This document shows, piece after piece, positions 50,386 through 59,426 of a DNA stretch of 64,000 bases. Source of the DNA: Acidovorax sp. A1169. Lineage in GTDB: Bacteria > Pseudomonadota > Gammaproteobacteria > Burkholderiales > Burkholderiaceae_C. The DNA lies in the NCBI RefSeq assembly GCF_030704685.1, contig NZ_JAUZDX010000005.1, forward strand, positions 1 through 64,000, written 5' to 3'. The notes under the pieces are model-generated. The model had not been told where the DNA came from and ran no database searches. It worked only from the letters and a program-made list of their open reading frames with translations. The first letter of the stretch is position 1. Each line of letters opens with the position of its first letter. The translations under genes were made by a program, and so were the position numbers.

Positions 50386-53004
50386 TCAGGCCGCCGCAGC
50401 GGCCTGGGTGCGAGGGTTGCGCAGGCCGGCGGCCAGGCTCAAGGTGGACACTGACAGCAGCAGGCCCACGGCCACCACTGCGCCGGCATAGCCGAAGGCG
50501 GTCACGGCGACTGCCGTGACAAAGGGCGCGACGATGCTGCCGCCGCGCTCGATCAGCCGGAACGCGGCCAGCGCCTGCTCGGGTGTGGCGCTCGCGCGGC
50601 TCGCATCCACGCCCTCGAAGGCCTCGGTCGTCAGCGCGATCTGCGGTGACGACTGCATCGCCTGGCCGAAGCCCAGCAGGGCGCAGCAGGCGGCCATGCC
50701 CCAGACGCCGCCCAGGGTCGGCAGCGACAGGCAGGCCAGCACGCTGAGCACGCCGCCCGCCACGATGAAGGGCTTGCGCTGCCCGAGCAGGTCCGACCAG
50801 TGCGCCGCCAGCGAGGCGGTGAGCGCAAAGCACAGGAAGTACAGCAGCAGCACCCGACCCGCTACCGCAGGCGGCTGCTGCAGCTCGTTCATGTACAGGG
50901 GCACCACCACCGAGAGAATGGTCACGGCCACCAGGCGGCCCGGCAAGGCCGCACCCAGGATCACCCAGATGGCGCGCGGCTCGCGCAGCACCGCCATGTA
51001 GCCGCGCCAGCCGCCGGAGGTGGCCAGGCCGCGCTGGGCTGCGGCGCTGCCCTCGGGCACGGGCAGCGACAGGCGCAAGGCGGCCAGCAGGGCGCCGACC
51101 ATGCACAGCGCGCAGGCCAGGAAACCGATGCCGTCACCAGCGCGCGCGGCGATCATGCCGCCGAAGGGCGGGCCGACGATGCCCGCCGCCACAATGGCCG
51201 CAGCCACTTCGGCCAGGCCGCGCGCGCGCTGTTGCGGCGGCGTGATGCGCACGATGGCCGTCTGCACCAGGATCAGCGCCAGGCCGTAGGCCGCACCACC
51301 CAGGGCGCGCAGGCCGATCAGGGTCCACGCGTCGGTCGCCCAGGCGGTAGCGGTCAGGGCGAGGGTGCCGGCCAGGGCCGCCAGCATCAGGCTCCAGCGC
51401 AGGTCGAAGCGCCGCGCCAGTGCCGGGCCGGCGGGCTGGGCCAGGGCCAGCGTGGCCATGAAGGCGGCAACGGGCAATCCGGCCACCATGGTGGGCGACA
51501 GGGCGGCATCGATGGGCCGCACCTCGCTGGCAAACACGGTAAAGAAGGGGCGCAGCAGCTCTTCGGACAGGGCCACCAGGAACACGGTCAGGCGCAGCAA
51601 GGTGAGCTGGGCGCCGACCTGGGGCGTTTCGGACGTGGCGCTGCCACTGCGTGCGGCGCGGATCAGCTGTGTCCGGCATTCGGCGGCGTCGCGCTCATGG
51701 GCCTGGGCGCTTTCCTGGTCGATGGTGTGGTTTTTTTGCCAGCGCCGCTGCAGCCCTTGCCACAACCGGGCCTGCACATACGCAGCCAGCGGGAACAGCA
51801 GCGAGCGGCGCCACAGGCCGCGCGCGAGTTCGCGCACCAGCACGGCGGCGATCACCAGGGCCAGCACCAGGTCGATCAACATGCCCGCGAGCTGGCGGTC
51901 CACGAAGTCGGCCGGGTAGCCAACCACCACGGCGCCATCGCCGGCCGTGAGCGTGCGCCGCGGGAAGTCGGACGCACCCTCGCGTGCCTGCGCGGGCACA
52001 TCTCCGCTCCAGGTGGCATTTTGCGCCGGGCCGCTGGGCGGCTGCAGGGCCAGATAGCTCAGCTCGGGTGCTTCGACAAGCTGCTGCCGAAACAGTTCGT
52101 CCACCCCATTCATCGCGTTCCAGGGCACGCCGAGCGATAGCGCGCGCGCGACCTGGCCCGACAGCGCGCGGCCCACAGCGTCGGCGTTTTCCTGGATCTG
52201 CGCCGTGACGGCCGGGCGGGCTGCCTCGCGCGCGATCCACAGCATCGCGGCGGGCGCCACCACCGCGCTGAAGACCACGGCCAGCCAGAGTTGTTTGGCG
52301 GAGCCCTGGGCGGCCCGTGCGCCGACGCCACTGCCGATGCCGCGCATCGAGGTGATGACGCGGCTGCTCCAGCGCAGCAGCAGCCACCAGGTGATCAACA
52401 GGGCCAGCAGCATCAGCGGCAGTGCGCGCAGCACCATGTCGAGCGCGACGCCCCGCGCCTGTGCGCGCACCTCGGCCAGGTCGAGCGCCCCCCACAGGGT
52501 GGCCGCCGGGACGCCGGTGGAATCGAAAATGGCCGCGCCAATCCACGCGTAGCGGCCCGTGTTGCGTACCGCCGGGGCATGGCCCGGGCCGGCGTCGATC
52601 ACCGCCTGCCGCCAGCGCGGCGCGATGGTGGCATGCAGCTCAGGGTCGCCCGAGCGCAAAACGGCCTCGCCCCGATCGGTGTCGATGAACACCCCGCGCA
52701 GTAGGCTGCCCGCTGCGCCCAGGCGCGCGACCCGCTCGGACAGCACGGTCTGGTCGGCCACGGAAACGCCGAAGCGCAGGCCGGACTCGGTCTCGTCGGC
52801 CACCTGGCGCAACAAGCGAACGGTGCGGTCCTGCGTGAGCTGGGTCAGCAACTGCTCTGTCCGCCAGGCGATCAGCACCAGGGACAGCCCAAACAGTACC
52901 AACGCGAAGATCGCAGCGAATACCAGGGATTCGCGCCGCAGGCGTCGCTGCAATGCGGCCACATCGATCTCGGTGTCCGGCGTGGTGTTGGTCGTGTCGG
53001 TCAT
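50386..53004 (-). CDS. MFS-type transporter fused to two N-terminal sensor modules
   Basis: An 872-aa protein. TM1 (~25-48) and TM2 (~187-210) flank a ~140-residue periplasmic domain. TM3 (~245-265) and TM4 (~373-395) flank a second of ~110 residues. A charged linker (~400-460) leads to a 12-helix MFS domain (~465-860) with the A-motif-like loop between helices 2 and 3 (PAGPALARRFDLRWS). Sensor-type extracytoplasmic domains on an MFS body are unusual; the protein may be a transceptor. It is transcribed with the binding protein and STAS genes and divergently from the acetyltransferase-like gene. Confidence 0.85.
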   Translation of the reverse strand: MTDTTNTTPDTEIDVAALQRRLRRESLVFAAIFALVLFGLSLVLIAWRTEQLLTQLTQDRTVRLLRQVADETESGLRFGVSVADQTVLSERVARLGAAGSLLRGVFIDTDRGEAVLRSGDPELHATIAPRWRQAVIDAGPGHAPAVRNTGRYAWIGAAIFDSTGVPAATLWGALDLAEVRAQARGVALDMVLRALPLMLLALLITWWLLLRWSSRVITSMRGIGSGVGARAAQGSAKQLWLAVVFSAVVAPAAMLWIAREAARPAVTAQIQENADAVGRALSGQVARALSLGVPWNAMNGVDELFRQQLVEAPELSYLALQPPSGPAQNATWSGDVPAQAREGASDFPRRTLTAGDGAVVVGYPADFVDRQLAGMLIDLVLALVIAAVLVRELARGLWRRSLLFPLAAYVQARLWQGLQRRWQKNHTIDQESAQAHERDAAECRTQLIRAARSGSATSETPQVGAQLTLLRLTVFLVALSEELLRPFFTVFASEVRPIDAALSPTMVAGLPVAAFMATLALAQPAGPALARRFDLRWSLMLAALAGTLALTATAWATDAWTLIGLRALGGAAYGLALILVQTAIVRITPPQQRARGLAEVAAAIVAAGIVGPPFGGMIAARAGDGIGFLACALCMVGALLAALRLSLPVPEGSAAAQRGLATSGGWRGYMAVLREPRAIWVILGAALPGRLVAVTILSVVVPLYMNELQQPPAVAGRVLLLYFLCFALTASLAAHWSDLLGQRKPFIVAGGVLSVLACLSLPTLGGVWGMAACCALLGFGQAMQSSPQIALTTEAFEGVDASRASATPEQALAAFRLIERGGSIVAPFVTAVAVTAFGYAGAVVAVGLLLSVSTLSLAAGLRNPRTQAAAAA

Positions 53005-53042
53005 GGAAATGCTTCCTTGGTATGCCGGTTTCGTCGAATGTC

Positions 53043-53879
53043 ATGGAGCTGTTCTATAGTCGGGGCGTCGTTACGAACCCTTTCAACCCTTTCGACCCGT
53101 TGCGCACAGTTTGCGCCACCTCGTCCGCCGTGCTCAGTTCCCTGTCCCCCATCCCGCGCGTCCTGCTGCCCGAAGTGGGACTGGGCCAACTGCCCCAAGC
53201 GCACACCCGCTTGTTGGAGTCGCAAGACTTCGAGGCGTGGGTGGCCTTGCGCAACACCGTGCTGGCCACGCTGCCCGACCCTGACCTCTATGTGCGCGAG
53301 GACGACGAGGCGCGCTTCTTCCAGGCCCACCTGTCCCCAAGCGGCGAAGTCATCGGGGTGTTCGTGGACGACGTCCTGATCGCCTACGCCATGATCGAAC
53401 TGCCGGGCGAGCAGGAGGCCCACAACCTGGGCCATGTGATCGGCCTGGAGCCGGCACAGCAGGGCATGGTGGCGCATCTGTCGAGCTGCATGGTGCTGCC
53501 GCAGTGGCGTGGCCGCCAGTTGCAGCGCACGCTGCTGTCGGCGCGCCTGGGCCTGGCGCAGGCCTGCGGACGTCCCTTGTGCATGGCCCTGGTTTCCCTG
53601 CTCAACCACCGCAGCCGCCACAACATGCTGCGCCAGGGCCTGCGTGTCGTCTGGACCGGCATGATCGACGGCCTGCATCGCCACGTGGCCATGATCGATC
53701 TTGAGCAGGGCATGGACTTCGCGGCCGAGGGGGAGTTGCTGCTGCCCAGCCTGGACTACGAGGCGCTGCGCGCGGCTGCGCTGGCCGGCTACGCCTGCGT
53801 GGGCGAGGTGCGCGCACCCGACGGTGCCGTGTCGCTGCGCTACGCGCGCCATCTCGGTCACAACCGCCGCCCCCGGTAG
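53043..53879 (+). CDS. GNAT-fold acetyltransferase-like protein
   Basis: A 278-aa protein containing an N-acyltransferase fold. The V/I-rich beta strands GEVIGVFVDDVLIAYAMIEL (~100) and the acetyl-CoA loop region VLPQWRGRQLQRTLLSARLG (~145) with the R-G-x-Q-L pattern support this. The first 30 residues are uncertain: a -10-like tatagt at 53055 and a GTG at 53130 make a shorter start possible. It is the only plus-strand gene within the minus-strand signalling block and its last 22 bases overlap the SpoIIE-like gene. Substrate unknown. Confidence 0.75.
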   Translation: MELFYSRGVVTNPFNPFDPLRTVCATSSAVLSSLSPIPRVLLPEVGLGQLPQAHTRLLESQDFEAWVALRNTVLATLPDPDLYVREDDEARFFQAHLSPSGEVIGVFVDDVLIAYAMIELPGEQEAHNLGHVIGLEPAQQGMVAHLSSCMVLPQWRGRQLQRTLLSARLGLAQACGRPLCMALVSLLNHRSRHNMLRQGLRVVWTGMIDGLHRHVAMIDLEQGMDFAAEGELLLPSLDYEALRAAALAGYACVGEVRAPDGAVSLRYARHLGHNRRPR

Positions 53880-55942
53880 GTCATTGCCACCACCGTGATG
53901 TCGTCGGCCTGTGCGGCGCCGTTCTCGAAGCCGCGCACGGCACGCACCAGCTGCTCGGGAATGCGCGCCGTGACCACCTCTCGGGGGTCGCTGACAATGG
54001 CTGCCATCGCCGCCAGCAGGGCGGCGTCCCCAAAAAGCGCGTTCTCCGCATTGGTGGCCTCGGTCACGCCGTCGGTATAGAGCACGACCGTTTCGCCAGG
54101 GGCCAGCGTGACCTCGCCCTCGGTGTATTCCTGCTCTTCCATCACGGCCAGCGCCATGTTCCTGCCGCGCGGGAACAGCGCGGCGCTGGTGCCGGTCAGG
54201 CGCACCGGCGGGTTGTGGCCCGCATTCACATAGACCAGCCGCCCGGTGGGCAGGTGCAGCACGCCGTAGAACACGGTGACGAACATCATCTGGTCGTTCT
54301 CGGCGCACAGCTGGTCGTTGAGGGCCCGGATGGTGGCGCCGGGTTCGCGCAGGAACAGCGCGTTGCTCTTGAGCAGGGTGCGCGAGATCGCCATGAAGAA
54401 TGCGGCCGGCACGCCCTTGCCCGACACGTCGGCCACGACCACGGCCAGGTGCTCGTCGTCGATCGGGAAGTAGTCGTAGAAGTCGCCCCCTACTTCCTTG
54501 GCCGGGATCATGGTGGCCGCGATGTCGACCTCCCCCACGTCGGGCGCCGAGCGCGGCAGGATGGACAACTGCATCTGGCGGGCGATCTCCAGCTCCTGTT
54601 GCAGGCTGGCCAGGGTGGCCTGGGTCACCACCGCCGCCTGCAGCTCGCGCAGCAGCTTGAGCAGGCGGCTTTGCTGGTTGGTGACCAGGCCGGACATGCG
54701 GCCCAGGATCCCCGCGAGTTCGGCCAAATGGTTGGTCGGCGCGGCGCTGGCGTCGGCCGAGGCGTGGCTGACCGGCGTCTCGGCGCTCGAACCGAGCGCC
54801 GCGAGAATCTCCTCGCGCGAGGCCAGGTCCAGGCTGTCGGCCAGGGTGCGCAGCTGGTCGCGGATCAGGCGCTCCTGCTGCTGACGGGTGCGGATCCGCT
54901 CCTGGCGCAGGGTCTCTAGGTTGAGCAGTTCCGAGCGGATGGCCACCACGCCGCGCGCGATCTCTCCGGACTCGTCCTCGGCGTCTTCCTCGCCCTGGTC
55001 CAGCGAGGCATCGGTGGCGCCGCGCGCCAGCGCGTTGAGCACGCCGACCGAGCGCGCCAGCGGCTCCATCGCATGGCGCAGGTAGACCACGAGGCCTGCC
55101 GCCAGCATGGCAGCGAACGCCAGCGCCGCCGCCAGCGCGGTGCGCGAGAACAGCTGGTCGGCGTAGTGCCGGTCGCTCACGTCCTGCATCCAGACCAGAG
55201 CGCCGACGATGCGCGCATCGGGGTTGCGAACGGGCTGGCTGACGATGCGCAGGGCGCGTGGTTCACGGTTGTGGTCTTCCAGCTGCACGGTGACGGCCTG
55301 GTTGGAGCGCACGGGGATCGGCGTTTCGGTGGCAGCCAGCACGCCCGCGCGGGTACCCACGGATTCCGCGCCACGCATGTTGGCCAGGAAAATGTCACCT
55401 CCCAGGTAGGTGGCCAGCTCGGACAGCTTGGGAGCGACGTCCTGGCCCACAGCCAGCGCGCCGCCGTCGAAGCCGCGCACCACCACCCACTGGTACTGAC
55501 GCACCGCCACCTGACTGAGCCCGCGCACGGCGCCGCTCTGGCCGGTGGCCGAGGCCACCCACCGGACTTCGGCCATCGGCTGCGGATCGATGCCGGGCTC
55601 GGTGGTGGCCACCAGCGTGCCCTGGCGGTCGAAGACATCGATGCGCAAGCCCGGTGCGCGCCGAGTCGCGGCGGCCAGCAGCGCGTCGATGCGGGCCCCG
55701 GCACCCTGCGCTGCTAGGTCGCGGATAGCTGCGTTCTCCAGCAGCTGCCGAGCCAGCACGTCCTGGCGGTCGAGGTTCTCGTTCTGCAGCTTGTCCCAGG
55801 CGATGCGCTGGTTCTGCAGCAGCACTTCGTCGTAACGCTGCGACCAGCGCTGATCGCTGAGCCAGCCTATCGCGGCGAAGGCCGCGACCAGCAGGGCCAT
55901 GGCGGCCAGCAGGATGGCGATCAGCCGGTGCTTAAGGTGCAT
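53858..55942 (-). CDS. SpoIIE/RsbU-type PP2C phosphatase with membrane sensor
   Basis: A 694-aa protein: TM1 (~6-28), a periplasmic dCache-like domain (~30-270), TM2 (~278-300) and a HAMP-like and coiled-coil linker (~300-450). A PP2C-type phosphatase domain occupies ~455-690. Metal-binding motifs are EVGGDFYDYF, VVVADVSGKGVPAAFFMA, VLYTDGVTEATN and the final ADDITVVAM. Such enzymes dephosphorylate STAS antagonists in partner switching. The start at 55942 overlaps the upstream gene's stop by 11 bases, supporting coupled translation. Confidence 0.93.
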   Translation of the reverse strand: MHLKHRLIAILLAAMALLVAAFAAIGWLSDQRWSQRYDEVLLQNQRIAWDKLQNENLDRQDVLARQLLENAAIRDLAAQGAGARIDALLAAATRRAPGLRIDVFDRQGTLVATTEPGIDPQPMAEVRWVASATGQSGAVRGLSQVAVRQYQWVVVRGFDGGALAVGQDVAPKLSELATYLGGDIFLANMRGAESVGTRAGVLAATETPIPVRSNQAVTVQLEDHNREPRALRIVSQPVRNPDARIVGALVWMQDVSDRHYADQLFSRTALAAALAFAAMLAAGLVVYLRHAMEPLARSVGVLNALARGATDASLDQGEEDAEDESGEIARGVVAIRSELLNLETLRQERIRTRQQQERLIRDQLRTLADSLDLASREEILAALGSSAETPVSHASADASAAPTNHLAELAGILGRMSGLVTNQQSRLLKLLRELQAAVVTQATLASLQQELEIARQMQLSILPRSAPDVGEVDIAATMIPAKEVGGDFYDYFPIDDEHLAVVVADVSGKGVPAAFFMAISRTLLKSNALFLREPGATIRALNDQLCAENDQMMFVTVFYGVLHLPTGRLVYVNAGHNPPVRLTGTSAALFPRGRNMALAVMEEQEYTEGEVTLAPGETVVLYTDGVTEATNAENALFGDAALLAAMAAIVSDPREVVTARIPEQLVRAVRGFENGAAQADDITVVAMTYRGRRL

Positions 55943-57899
55943 GGTGCCCCCCGGCGCGATCCGCGCCCGCAGCGGCGCGCGCAGCATGCCGGCTGCAAAC
56001 CAGCAGCAGCAACGCAGCCGCTAGCAGCGGCCAGCCGCCGTGCAGGTGGGCGCCCAGAGCGCCACTGGAAACCACGGCGCCGACGCCCATCGCGGCCCAT
56101 TGGGTCGCCGACAGCTCGGGCAGCCGGCCCTGGCTCTCGGCCATGCGCGCCAGGCGGCCCAGCGCGACGCCGGTCAGCAGGGCGGCCAGCACCAGCACCG
56201 CATCCTGCAGGTACCAGCCCGTGGGCAGCCAACCCGAGGCGATGGCCAAGGCCAGCAGGGTGGCTACGGCGGCCACGGCGGTCAGGATGCTCGGGGACGG
56301 CATGCGCCCGCGCAGGAACAGCCCGGCCGCCACGCCCAGCCCCAGCAGGGGTGCCCAGATGGGGGGCTGCCCCAGCGCATGTGCGGCCAGCGCTAGGCCC
56401 AGCAGCAAGCCGGCGGCGCCTGACTGGCCCAATGCCCTGGTGCGGTCAGCCGTGGGCCGGGCCGTTGCGGGCAGGGCGTTGCCGTGCACCCCCGTGCGGC
56501 TGCGCCAGGGGCTGCGCGGTCCGTTCCAGCGCACCACAAAAAAGCCCGCGCACACGGCGGGCAGCAGCAGCGCATAGGCTCCCTGCAGCATGCCCAAGGC
56601 GTCCAGCGCCAAGCTGCCCAGCGCCGGGCCCAGCCAGACGGCGGTGACGGTCCAGGCGCTCCAGGTTGCGGCGCGCCAGCGGGGTCGGGCGTGCGCGTAT
56701 TCGGGGCGGGTGCGTGGCACGTGTTCTACGGCCTGGCAGGCGGCCAGCACGGCGCCCACCACCAGGCCGTGCCAGGCACCCGCCGCCATGGCGAAGGTCC
56801 AGGGCAGGCTCGCTGGCAGGCCGCTGGCGCAGGCCATGGCCGTGGCCAGCAGGGCGATGCAGGCGGGCAGCACCACGGTGGGCGCAGGCCAGCGGCGCCA
56901 GCGTGTCACGGACCAGGCCGCCGTGCCCGCCACGAAGAAGGCGGCCAGGCTGGCGGCAGTGGCCGGTGCCAAGCCTTGCCACTGCCAGGGGGTTTCGCCT
57001 TGCAGGTGCAGGCTGCGCAGCCACAGGGTCTGCAGGGCCAGCGCGCTCAAGGCCACGAGCAGGGTGATCCAGAACACCTGCGCCTCTGCTGCGACCACCC
57101 GCACCTGGGCAATACCGTGTTCGGCGAAGCGGTCATGGGCCTCGGCCTTGGCCAGCAACTGGTCCAGGCGTTCACGCCGCGCGTGCTGGGGCTCCGTCTG
57201 GCGCAGCGAGGCGATCAGGCGGCGCACGCGCACCAGCCCTTCGTGCACTCCGCGCACCGCATGGCCGAGCTGCTGCACCCGCAGGTCGAATCCACGCCGT
57301 TGCGGCAGCACCACGGTGTTGTCGTAGCGGCCCTGGGCGATGGCGCGGCGCGCGCGCCAGGCCGCGTGGTTGCGCAGCTCGATGCCCTGGGCCTGCGAAA
57401 AGCGCGCGGCCAGATAGGCCAGCAGCGCCAGCAGCCCGATGGCCGGCAGCAGCAGGGCGGCCGTGGCGCGGGCGAAGGTGGCGGCACCGCTGTCGCGCAA
57501 AGCCAGGCGCAGGGTGGCCACGGGAGCGCCACGGACCTGCACAGGCGCCTCGGCCGTGACACCTGCCGCGGCTGCGTCGCGCGTGACCTCCCAGAGCACC
57601 TTGCCGTCGGGCAGCACCAGTGCCACGGCATGGATGTCGGGCTGCGACGCCATGCGCTGCTGGAACAGCGCCTCGATGCCCACCAGGCCGCGCAGCGGGA
57701 TGCCGGATTCGACGGCGTGGCTGATGCGCAGGCTCAGCGATTGGGCCATCAGCTGCGAACGTGTGCGGTCGCTTGCGGCCCGCATGTCGCGCAACTGGTC
57801 ATAGGCGTAGATGGACAGGACGCAGGCTGCCAGCAGCAGCAGCACCAGGGCCGTGATGCCCAGGCGGGTCGCAGGGGCTAAAGGGCGGCGCGCACTCAT
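55932..57899 (-). CDS. Large membrane sensor-like protein
   Basis: A 655-aa protein. A periplasmic sensor module between TM1 (~15-33) and TM2 (~145-168) is followed by a cytoplasmic helical segment (~170-270) and then about ten further hydrophobic helices (~280-650). No catalytic motif is recognised. The first part resembles the extracytoplasmic sensors of the neighbouring genes; the rest is a membrane domain of unknown type, perhaps transporter- or 7TMR-like. It overlaps genes on both sides (ATGA at 57896-57899; 11 bases at 55932), so all three are translated together. Confidence 0.75.
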   Translation of the reverse strand: MSARRPLAPATRLGITALVLLLLAACVLSIYAYDQLRDMRAASDRTRSQLMAQSLSLRISHAVESGIPLRGLVGIEALFQQRMASQPDIHAVALVLPDGKVLWEVTRDAAAAGVTAEAPVQVRGAPVATLRLALRDSGAATFARATAALLLPAIGLLALLAYLAARFSQAQGIELRNHAAWRARRAIAQGRYDNTVVLPQRRGFDLRVQQLGHAVRGVHEGLVRVRRLIASLRQTEPQHARRERLDQLLAKAEAHDRFAEHGIAQVRVVAAEAQVFWITLLVALSALALQTLWLRSLHLQGETPWQWQGLAPATAASLAAFFVAGTAAWSVTRWRRWPAPTVVLPACIALLATAMACASGLPASLPWTFAMAAGAWHGLVVGAVLAACQAVEHVPRTRPEYAHARPRWRAATWSAWTVTAVWLGPALGSLALDALGMLQGAYALLLPAVCAGFFVVRWNGPRSPWRSRTGVHGNALPATARPTADRTRALGQSGAAGLLLGLALAAHALGQPPIWAPLLGLGVAAGLFLRGRMPSPSILTAVAAVATLLALAIASGWLPTGWYLQDAVLVLAALLTGVALGRLARMAESQGRLPELSATQWAAMGVGAVVSSGALGAHLHGGWPLLAAALLLLVCSRHAARAAAGADRAGGHHAP

Positions 57900-58702
57900 T
57901 CGCTGCGCCCGCTTTCGTCCAGGCGCACCAGGCATTCGTCCATGCGCTGGCGCACCTGGGCACTGCGCACCAGTGCCCGCGCCTGCGAGCGCTGGCATTC
58001 GACGCGCAACCGGGCCGACTGCGGTTGCAGGGCCCAGAGCGTGGCCAGCCAGCCCAGCAGCGCGGCGATGGCCAGCACCAGCACCGCCATGGCGCCCAGC
58101 GTGAGCGTTTGCCCGTCGGGCTGCCACACCGCGAGCCGAAAGCGCACGGGCTGGGTCGCATACGTGGCGCTGATGTGGCCCACGACCTCGCCGAAGGCGT
58201 TGTGCAGAGGAAGGCCCATGATGGCCTCTCCCGGGAGCGCTGCGCTCCAGATCCGGTCCTGGCGCGCGCCGGCCTCGGCCGCGCGTGCCGCACGTGGCTG
58301 CAGCGCCTCGCCGATGGCGCCCCGGTCCGTGCTGAAGAGGGCGATGCCCGCGCGGTCCACCACATCAATGGCGTAAAGCTGGGTGTCACTGGCCAAGGCA
58401 CGCTCCAGCCGGGGCTGGATGCCGCGGTGGTCGGGCAGGTCAAAGCCCAGCCCCAGGTCGCCCTCAATGGCCTCCTGCAGCTCCACCAGCGTCAGCGACA
58501 GACGCGAGCGCTCAATCTGCGCTTCTTCCTGCGCGCGCACGTCCAGAAGCAGGCTGGTGATCAGTGCGATGCCGGCCAGCACTATGAGCAGCCACAGTCC
58601 CGCGAGTTCCCACAGCGCGGCGAGTGTGGGCCTTGCGGCCACGGCGCTGCCGGCGGCCTGGGGTGCTGAGGGCGATGAAAGCGTTTGCATGGTCCGGCTC
58701 AT
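57896..58702 (-). CDS. Small two-TM sensor protein
   Basis: A 268-aa protein with TM1 (~32-52), a periplasmic PAS/Cache-like domain (~55-195; YAIDVVDRAGIALFSTDRG is a Cache-type strand pair) and TM2 (~202-225), then a ~40-residue cytoplasmic helix (RVECQRSQARALVRSAQVRQ). It has no kinase or other output domain. It is the first gene of the sensor-phosphatase transcript and starts 83 bases from the divergent RsbW-type gene. Confidence 0.72.
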   Translation of the reverse strand: MSRTMQTLSSPSAPQAAGSAVAARPTLAALWELAGLWLLIVLAGIALITSLLLDVRAQEEAQIERSRLSLTLVELQEAIEGDLGLGFDLPDHRGIQPRLERALASDTQLYAIDVVDRAGIALFSTDRGAIGEALQPRAARAAEAGARQDRIWSAALPGEAIMGLPLHNAFGEVVGHISATYATQPVRFRLAVWQPDGQTLTLGAMAVLVLAIAALLGWLATLWALQPQSARLRVECQRSQARALVRSAQVRQRMDECLVRLDESGRSE

Positions 58703-58785
58703 GCCACAATGCTCCGGCGACCCACCGGACTGCGGCGCAGACAGCGCCCGCAGGAGCAGCCCAAGGTTTCAGCGCGCAGACATCT

Positions 58786-59232
58786 ATGAATCCACCGCTC
58801 GAATGGCAGCAGACCCTGCACGGCACCGTTGCCGAGCTTCCCTTTTTCTTCGAGCGGCTGGAGGCTTGGGCCGACGACAATGGAGTACCGATGCCCCTGG
58901 CTTCGTCCTTTGGACTGATGCTCGACGAATTGCTGACCAACGTGGCCATGCACGGCTATGCGGGGCAGGGCGGCCTGGTGGAGGTGCATGTGCGCTTTGA
59001 TGCGCCGGCCCGGCTGCAGGCCGTGTTGCGCGACCATGGGCGGGCATTCGATCCCACCACCTTGGCAGCGCCCGACGTGGGGGCCTCGCTCGATGATCGG
59101 GACATAGGTGGCCTGGGCGTGCATTTCGTGCAGAGGTTGGCAGATCGTTTCGTCTATCGGCGCGACGGGGAAGTCAACGAAGTCACGGTATCGCGTTGCC
59201 TGCCGGCCGCTGGGGCGGCGCAGTCGCGGTAG
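58786..59232 (+). CDS. RsbW/SpoIIAB-type serine kinase/anti-sigma ATPase
   Basis: A 148-aa GHKL ATPase. The N-box is LDELLTNVAMHGY (Glu48, Asn52), G1 is RDHGRAFDP (82-90), and G2 is IGGLGVHFVQRLAD (107-120). This is the fold of anti-sigma kinases that phosphorylate STAS antagonists. It lies divergent to the membrane sensor genes and completes the partner-switch set (kinase, phosphatase, antagonist). No dedicated sigma factor is next to it. The ATG at 58786 is used; no strong ribosome binding site is visible. A hairpin overlaps its stop. Confidence 0.92.
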   Translation: MNPPLEWQQTLHGTVAELPFFFERLEAWADDNGVPMPLASSFGLMLDELLTNVAMHGYAGQGGLVEVHVRFDAPARLQAVLRDHGRAFDPTTLAAPDVGASLDDRDIGGLGVHFVQRLADRFVYRRDGEVNEVTVSRCLPAAGAAQSR

Positions 59233-59250
59233 GGCCTGCTGACAGGCCCT
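59231..59250 (+). terminator. Hairpin terminator of the RsbW-type gene
   Basis: agggcctg-ctga-caggccct, two perfect 8-base arms with a 4-base loop, starting within the TAG stop. It is followed by agattgttaac, a modest T-content tail. Good position for ending the gene before the diguanylate cyclase. Confidence 0.6.
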
Positions 59251-59426
59251 AGATTGTTAACAAGTGTACGAGCGTATCATCGTGCCCGTCGCGGGGCTGT
59301 CGTTTGTGCGCCTCGCTTTGCACTTTTTGTAACACCCAAACATGCCGTTGTTGCTGTGATTTTCGCGCTGGCACGCGCCTGCAGCAGCCACGAACATGCT
59401 GCCTGCCGCCACGAGGAGAACACGCT

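Noticed and set aside
53055..53060. tatagt as a -10 box of the acetyltransferase-like gene
   Set aside because: It lies inside the assigned coding region and no good -35 is found 16-18 bases upstream; kept only as a reason to doubt the start.
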